From Pedobacter cryotolerans (lineage in GTDB: Bacteria > Bacteroidota > Bacteroidia > Sphingobacteriales > Sphingobacteriaceae), in assembly GCF_005116475.1 (NCBI RefSeq), contig NZ_SWBO01000002.1, positions 205,258-269,257 of the forward strand: a stretch of 64,000 bases of DNA, in the 5' to 3' direction. A program made the translations under genes and the position numbers. The notes under the pieces were generated by a model. The model searched no databases, was not told the DNA's origin, and saw only the letters and a program-made list of their open reading frames with translations. This document shows positions 59,857-64,000 of the stretch, piece by piece. How positions within the stretch are numbered: position 1 is the first letter of the stretch; every line of letters begins with the position of its first letter.

Positions 59857-61944
59857 ATGACATTTAAATCAGAGATTATATTTGTAAGAGTTTTAGCTCC
59901 ATTTTTAGCTGGTATTGTTATTTTTTATCTATTTGCTGATCAAAACTTAATTAATGATCTGCTAACGGTAAGTATATTACTGCTTACTTTTTTAATTATT
60001 ATAAATGTTTTTTACAAAAGTATTAAGGCTTATCACTTTAAAAAATTAATAACTACAATCTTTTATTTGTTCTGTTTCGCATTTGGCGGATTGCTAACTC
60101 TTTTGCATCATCAAACTTATCGTAGCAACTATTTTGCTAGTAGCAATTACGATTATTTAAAAGTTTGGATTAATGATGAGCCACAACTAAAAAATAAAAT
60201 TTTAAGATTTGAAGTTATCGTTACGCATGGCTTTAATAAAAAAGACGAAAAACAACTTTCAGGTAAATTACTAATTGCACTAAAAGTAGATAGCATTAAG
60301 CCAATTGAATTAAATTACGGGGATGAATTAATAATTACAGGTAAATATCAACCTGTAGAGCCTGCATATAATGATGGTGAATTTGATTTTAAAGCATGGC
60401 TAGCTGTTAAAAACATTTATCAGCAAACATTCATCAATCAAAATCAATTGGTAAAACTTAATGAAAATGAAGGAAACAAAATCATCAAATTCGCTATTCA
60501 GCAACGCCAAAAGCAAGTAAAAATTTATAGAAAATTGATTAAAAATGATGAAGCGTTTGCTGTAGCATCGACATTGGTTTTAGGTTACAGAGCAGATTTA
60601 AGTAAAGAAACCTTAAATGCGTATAGCAAAACTGGCACCATACATGCACTTTCAGTTTCTGGTGCACATGTAGGGATTATCTTCTTTCTGCTAAATGCAA
60701 TGCTATCCTTTTTAGATCGAAAAAAACTTTTAAAAGTAATTAAGCTCGTAGTAATCTGTTTTTTGATTTGGTATTACGCATTACTTACAGGTTTTTCATC
60801 TTCTGTTCTTCGCTCAGCAATAATGATAACCATTTTTATTTTGGCAAAATCATTTAACAGAAGCAGCAACAACTACAATATATTAGCATTTACAGCATTT
60901 ATCCTATTATTTTATAATCCATTTTACATTTGGGATGTCGGCTTTCAGCTATCATTTATATCTGTATTTGGATTAATTTATTTACAGCCGAAAATTTATA
61001 AGTGGTTATACTTTAAAAATAAATGGGCAGATAAATTATGGTCGGCAATTGCATTAAGTTTAGCGGCACAATTGGCTACTTTTCCATTAAGTGTTTTTTA
61101 CTTCCATCAGTTTCCGGTGTATTTTCTATTAGGCAACATCTTTATTTTACTACCTCTTATTATATTGATGTATTTCGGGATAGGTATTTTAATACTAAAG
61201 GTCTATTTTTTGGCTCCAATATTCGAATGGATCATCAGTTTTACAAATAATGGATTAAAGTTTATTGCAGATTTACCTTTTTCTGGCATCACATCAATTT
61301 GGTTAAATACTTGGCAATTGTTATTACTTTCTTCAGCAATAGGTTTTCTTATTTACGCTTTAGTAAACTACCAGAAAAGGCTGCTGTTTTTTGCCATTTG
61401 TTTATTAATAGCCTTTCAAACTTATGCTGCATTTGTAAAAACATCCGCAATGCGACAACAAAAAATTAGCTTTTTTACCTTAAGAAAAAATTATGCAGTA
61501 GCTTTTGTACAATCAAATAAAGCCATACTCGTTACCGATTTAACAGCTGATGATAAAAACTTTCAATTTTTTGTTGAGCCTGCATTAGATAAAATGCAAG
61601 TTGAAGATGTATTATTTATCAATTGGAAACAGGATACTGTACTTACTAATTTTGTAAAGAAAGAGAGTCAAATTAGGTTTTTGAACTATAAGATTTTGAT
61701 GGTAGATGAAAAATTCAATTATAAAAAGATTGACAATATGCCTAAAGTTAACGCAGTTTGGTTGCACAATAACACACGTAAAAACATTAAAGAGCTACCA
61801 GAAGAGGTAGTTTTTAAAGAACTTATTATAGATGCGAGCAATAAAGATTACATGATTAAAACTTATGAGAATGATGCAAAAAAAATTAAGCTGAAATATC
61901 ATACATTAAAGAAAAATATTTCATATTTGATAAACCTTAAGTAA
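59857..61944 (+). CDS. comEC: ComEC/Rec2 family DNA-uptake channel protein
   Basis: A 695-residue inner-membrane protein. N-terminal helices and the OB-like DUF4131 region (about 95-190) are followed by the competence core with GYRADLSKETLNAYSKTGTIHALSVSGAHVGI, FSSSVLRSAIMITIFI and WDVGFQLSFISVFGL, spread over about nine helices. The last 170 residues take the place of the MBL domain found in Bacillus ComEC but have no HxHxDH metal site. ComEC carries one DNA strand across the inner membrane in natural transformation. It lies between the HhH-barrel gene (four bases) and enoyl-CoA hydratase (four bases). Confidence 0.93.
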   Translation: MTFKSEIIFVRVLAPFLAGIVIFYLFADQNLINDLLTVSILLLTFLIIINVFYKSIKAYHFKKLITTIFYLFCFAFGGLLTLLHHQTYRSNYFASSNYDYLKVWINDEPQLKNKILRFEVIVTHGFNKKDEKQLSGKLLIALKVDSIKPIELNYGDELIITGKYQPVEPAYNDGEFDFKAWLAVKNIYQQTFINQNQLVKLNENEGNKIIKFAIQQRQKQVKIYRKLIKNDEAFAVASTLVLGYRADLSKETLNAYSKTGTIHALSVSGAHVGIIFFLLNAMLSFLDRKKLLKVIKLVVICFLIWYYALLTGFSSSVLRSAIMITIFILAKSFNRSSNNYNILAFTAFILLFYNPFYIWDVGFQLSFISVFGLIYLQPKIYKWLYFKNKWADKLWSAIALSLAAQLATFPLSVFYFHQFPVYFLLGNIFILLPLIILMYFGIGILILKVYFLAPIFEWIISFTNNGLKFIADLPFSGITSIWLNTWQLLLLSSAIGFLIYALVNYQKRLLFFAICLLIAFQTYAAFVKTSAMRQQKISFFTLRKNYAVAFVQSNKAILVTDLTADDKNFQFFVEPALDKMQVEDVLFINWKQDTVLTNFVKKESQIRFLNYKILMVDEKFNYKKIDNMPKVNAVWLHNNTRKNIKELPEEVVFKELIIDASNKDYMIKTYENDAKKIKLKYHTLKKNISYLINLK

Positions 61945-61948
61945 TTAA

Positions 61949-62728
61949 ATGGCTGAGCACTTAGTATTATATGAAGTTAAAGATAGAATTGCAACTATCA
62001 CTCTAAACAGGGTTGAGAAGCGTAATGCGCTAAATCCGGATTTGGTAGAGCAGCTAACCAATAATTTACTAATAGCCGAAGAAGATAATGATGTTAAGGT
62101 TATTATATTAAAGGCAAATGGAGCTGTATTTAGTGCTGGTGCAGATTTAGCTTACTTACAGCAACTTCAACAAAATAGCTACGAAGAAAACTTAGCAGAC
62201 TCTAATCAGCTTAAAAAACTATTTACCACCATTTGTTATTCACCTAAAATTGTAATTGCTCAGGTAGAAGGACATGCCATTGCTGGTGGTTGCGGTTTAG
62301 CAACAGTTTGTGATATTATTTTTGCTGTGCCCGAAGCAAACTTTGGTTATACAGAAGTTAAATTGGGCTTTGTACCTGCAATTGTATCATGTTTTTTGTT
62401 GCGTAAAACAAGTGAAACTATTGCAAAAAAAATATTATTAACAGGAGAATTATTTTCTGCAGAGCAAGCGCTAGCCTATAATTTAATCACCTTTGTAACA
62501 AAAGCTGAAGAAATTAATCAAAAAACAAATGAATTTGCATTAAGCCTTTGTAACAACGCTTCATCAAACTCGTTAATGATTACCAAGCAATTAATAAACC
62601 AAACTACCTATACATTATTAGAAAAAACATTAGATATGGCAGTACAAATTAATGCTAGAGTAAGAGAAAGTGATGACTTTAAAAAAGGAGTTGCATCATT
62701 TTTAAATAAAGAAAAAATTAATTGGTAA
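61949..62728 (+). CDS. Enoyl-CoA hydratase/isomerase family protein
   Basis: A 259-residue crotonase-fold protein. The N-terminal strand RIATITLNRVEKRNALN, oxyanion-hole motif FSAGADLAYLQQL and EGHAIAGGCGLATVCD are conserved; the catalytic Glu position is occupied in FGYTEVKLGFVPAIVS. The specific substrate (fatty acid, leucine or methylglutaconyl type) cannot be told. It is preceded by comEC by only four bases, so it is co-transcribed despite its unrelated role. The C-terminal trimerisation helix is intact. Confidence 0.93.
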   Translation: MAEHLVLYEVKDRIATITLNRVEKRNALNPDLVEQLTNNLLIAEEDNDVKVIILKANGAVFSAGADLAYLQQLQQNSYEENLADSNQLKKLFTTICYSPKIVIAQVEGHAIAGGCGLATVCDIIFAVPEANFGYTEVKLGFVPAIVSCFLLRKTSETIAKKILLTGELFSAEQALAYNLITFVTKAEEINQKTNEFALSLCNNASSNSLMITKQLINQTTYTLLEKTLDMAVQINARVRESDDFKKGVASFLNKEKINW

Positions 62729-62751
62729 ACTACAACTAAAAATTATAAAAC

Positions 62752-63429
62752 ATGTTTAAATCAGTAAAAACAGGCGTTTTAGCCGCAATCTTAATCAGTA
62801 CGGCAATTTTTGCAAACGCACAAAAGAAAATTAGTGAAGGTACAGTTACTTATGCTGTAGAATATGCGCCAACTGCAGAGCAGGAAGGAATGGTTGGTAT
62901 GTTACCTACAGAACAAAAAGTGAAATTTAACGGAAACTTAATTAATATGGTAATGGAGCAGGGACCAGCAACAATTACTGTATTTTCTGACCTTGCTACA
63001 CAGTTAGGATTAGTTCTTATTGATGTTCCTGTTGCGCAAATGCAATTTGCTGTAAAACAAACTAAAGCAGATTACGATAAGCAAAGGGCAACTGCGCCAA
63101 AATTTAGCGAATTTAAAGCAACTGGCGAAAAGAAAATGATTGGAGCTTATAACACAGAAAAATATACTTATAAAGATGACAAAGGTGCTGCTTACGAATT
63201 ATGGGCAACAACTGATGTAGAATTACCAGCAGGTTTCGCAGGTGAAGATTTTAAAGGTGTTAAAGGTGCTGTAATTAAGTTCACTAACTTTCAACAAGGT
63301 TTAAAACAAACTTTAACAGTTAAAGAAATTAAAGAAGAAAAAACCGGCCCTTTTAACTTAGATGTACCTAAAGGATACGAAGTTAAAACCATGGAAGAAA
63401 TTATGGCAATGCAAGGCGGCGGCGAATAA
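62752..63429 (+). CDS. Secreted protein, DUF4412-like
   Basis: A 225-residue exported protein with a signal peptide (FKSVKTGVLAAILISTAIFANAQ, cleavage near residue 24). The mature part begins KKISEGTVTYAVEYA and continues through repeated beta strands, including KKMIGAYNTEKYTYKD and YELWATTDVELPAG near the middle, in the style of DUF4412/GLPGLI envelope proteins. There are no cysteines or membrane helices. It starts 23 bases after enoyl-CoA hydratase. A ligand-binding lipocalin-like fold is possible; no function can be named. Confidence 0.75.
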   Translation: MFKSVKTGVLAAILISTAIFANAQKKISEGTVTYAVEYAPTAEQEGMVGMLPTEQKVKFNGNLINMVMEQGPATITVFSDLATQLGLVLIDVPVAQMQFAVKQTKADYDKQRATAPKFSEFKATGEKKMIGAYNTEKYTYKDDKGAAYELWATTDVELPAGFAGEDFKGVKGAVIKFTNFQQGLKQTLTVKEIKEEKTGPFNLDVPKGYEVKTMEEIMAMQGGGE

Positions 63430-63448
63430 TCCGCTTTACCTTATATTA

Positions 63449-63506
63449 AATCAGGCTTTTATTTTGGCATTTTTAGTAAATTGCGCCAATGTTTAAAAGC
63501 CTGATT
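63449..63506. terminator. Hairpin between the secreted protein and the sulfatase gene
   Basis: Arms aatcaggctttt (63449-63460) and aaaagcctgatt (63495-63506) pair, followed by tttttt. The start codon of the next gene (63489) lies within the loop, so the structure may be either a terminator or a control hairpin over that start. Confidence 0.55.
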
Positions 63507-64000
63507 TTTTTTGTCCGTTTTTTTTTACTTTGGTTACTGTTTTTTGCCATTGATCGATTTGTGTTCATGTTTATCTTTCATAAAAAACTGAGAGATATTC
63601 CGCTAAGCGATAAATTTTATACATACTACCAAGCCTTAAGATTAGACCTATCAATGGCTGCTTATCTGGCTGTTGTTCCGTTAATTGTTTACCTATTTTG
63701 GTATTTCACAAAAAAATCAACTGCCAATTTTAAGTGGGTAGTAATTTATAACAGAATTTTAATAGCCTTATTCGGATTTTTTTCCATCGTAAATTTTAAT
63801 ACTTATCGAGAATGGGGAAGTAAAATCAATTATAGTGCAGTTGCGCCAATTATTTTTACACCAAAAGAAGCAATCGCTTCTAGTGGTACTTCACCATTTA
63901 TGTTTTCGATGTTTATTTTGGCAATATTAATTGGAAGTGGGTTTTACCTCAATTTTTTATTAGTTAAGAAGCAAATTACCTTTATTAAAACACCAATTTA
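63489..64000 (+). CDS. LTA synthase-like/sulfatase family membrane protein (5' part; gene continues beyond window)
   Basis: The frame from the ATG at 63489 stays open to the window end (170 codons). It begins with a membrane helix (FKSLIFFVRFFLLWLLFFAI) and continues with at least three more, including residues 56-73, 90-104 and 138-158. The run WGSKINYSAVAPIIFTPKEA is typical of the N-terminal membrane part of Bacteroidota LTA-synthase-family sulfatases, whose extracellular domain would follow outside the window. The catalytic Thr and metal sites are not visible. Its start lies inside a hairpin loop. Confidence 0.75.
   Translation, partial: MFKSLIFFVRFFLLWLLFFAIDRFVFMFIFHKKLRDIPLSDKFYTYYQALRLDLSMAAYLAVVPLIVYLFWYFTKKSTANFKWVVIYNRILIALFGFFSIVNFNTYREWGSKINYSAVAPIIFTPKEAIASSGTSPFMFSMFILAILIGSGFYLNFLLVKKQITFIKTPI

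Noticed and set aside
1..64000. tRNA or rRNA genes
   Set aside because: No cloverleaf with a GTTCGAATC-like arm or conserved rRNA segment was noticed in any gap; a dedicated scan would be needed to exclude a short one.

Overview
The window reads as a chromosomal segment of a Bacteroidota bacterium, most likely family Sphingobacteriaceae and close to Pedobacter. The case rests on AT-rich coding with little sign of Shine-Dalgarno sequences, TAnnTTTG-type -7 promoter boxes just upstream of several genes, and family content typical of the phylum: an alpha-2-macroglobulin/PBP1C pair, a PD40-OmpA protein, DUF4199 next to a LuxR-type regulator, DUF4397, DUF3667, DUF6526, a PorV/PorQ-like protein and a helix-hairpin-helix/ComEC operon. 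The genus is inference. I saw no rRNA, tRNA, CRISPR array, prophage or complete insertion sequence.

Layout. 1-6960: the 3' part of an alpha-2-macroglobulin gene and pbpC, separated by a REP-associated tyrosine transposase (RAYT) gene set among palindromic repeats. 6962-11089 (minus): a lysoplasmalogenase-like gene overlapping an alkylglycerol-monooxygenase-like gene, then an RRM protein, a DUF421 protein and a queuosine-precursor transporter. 11217-17148 (plus): a Bcr/CflA exporter, the methionine aminotransferase/omega-amidase pair, glycosylasparaginase with CutC, and two small envelope proteins. 17350-33088: housekeeping genes lepA, folD, queE, kdsA, recQ, kdsD, manC, rlmB and dnaB, with intergenic repeats in several gaps. 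33570-42132: chrA, a TPR protein, etfB-etfA, a bifunctional nuclease, a nucleoside transporter, a DUF3667 protein and gltA. 42236-45570: envelope lipoproteins and two tandem beta-barrels. 45606-49555 (minus): a compact cluster holding a candidate type II restriction-modification pair, miaA and a homing-endonuclease-like gene. 49619-56772: hydrolases, a small basic protein with a long leader, DUF4199/LuxR, a HipA-like kinase overlapping DUF3037, and a DUF4397 lipoprotein. 57017-64000 (plus): a PorV/PorQ-like protein, an outer-membrane HhH/barrel protein, ComEC, enoyl-CoA hydratase, a secreted protein and the start of an LTA-synthase-like sulfatase.

How the genes work together. kdsA and kdsD supply KDO for lipopolysaccharide, and manC supplies GDP-mannose. 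The aminotransferase and omega-amidase probably form the glutamine-transaminase/omega-amidase route that closes methionine salvage. The monooxygenase and lysoplasmalogenase homologues could act in sequence on ether lipids. The HhH-barrel protein and ComEC look like outer- and inner-membrane parts of a DNA-uptake route.

The most distinctive non-coding signal is a rich set of intergenic inverted repeats. Three families of short GTNG-stem hairpins with a TCT or TCCC tip occur in head-to-head pairs, and one of them surrounds the RAYT gene. A further ATTTGAGA/TCTCAAAT family fills three gaps almost from codon to codon. The least-described protein candidates are the small PD-(D/E)XK partner of the adenine methylase, the homing-endonuclease-like gene beside miaA, the HipA-like/DUF3037 pair, and the HhH-barrel/ComEC operon.
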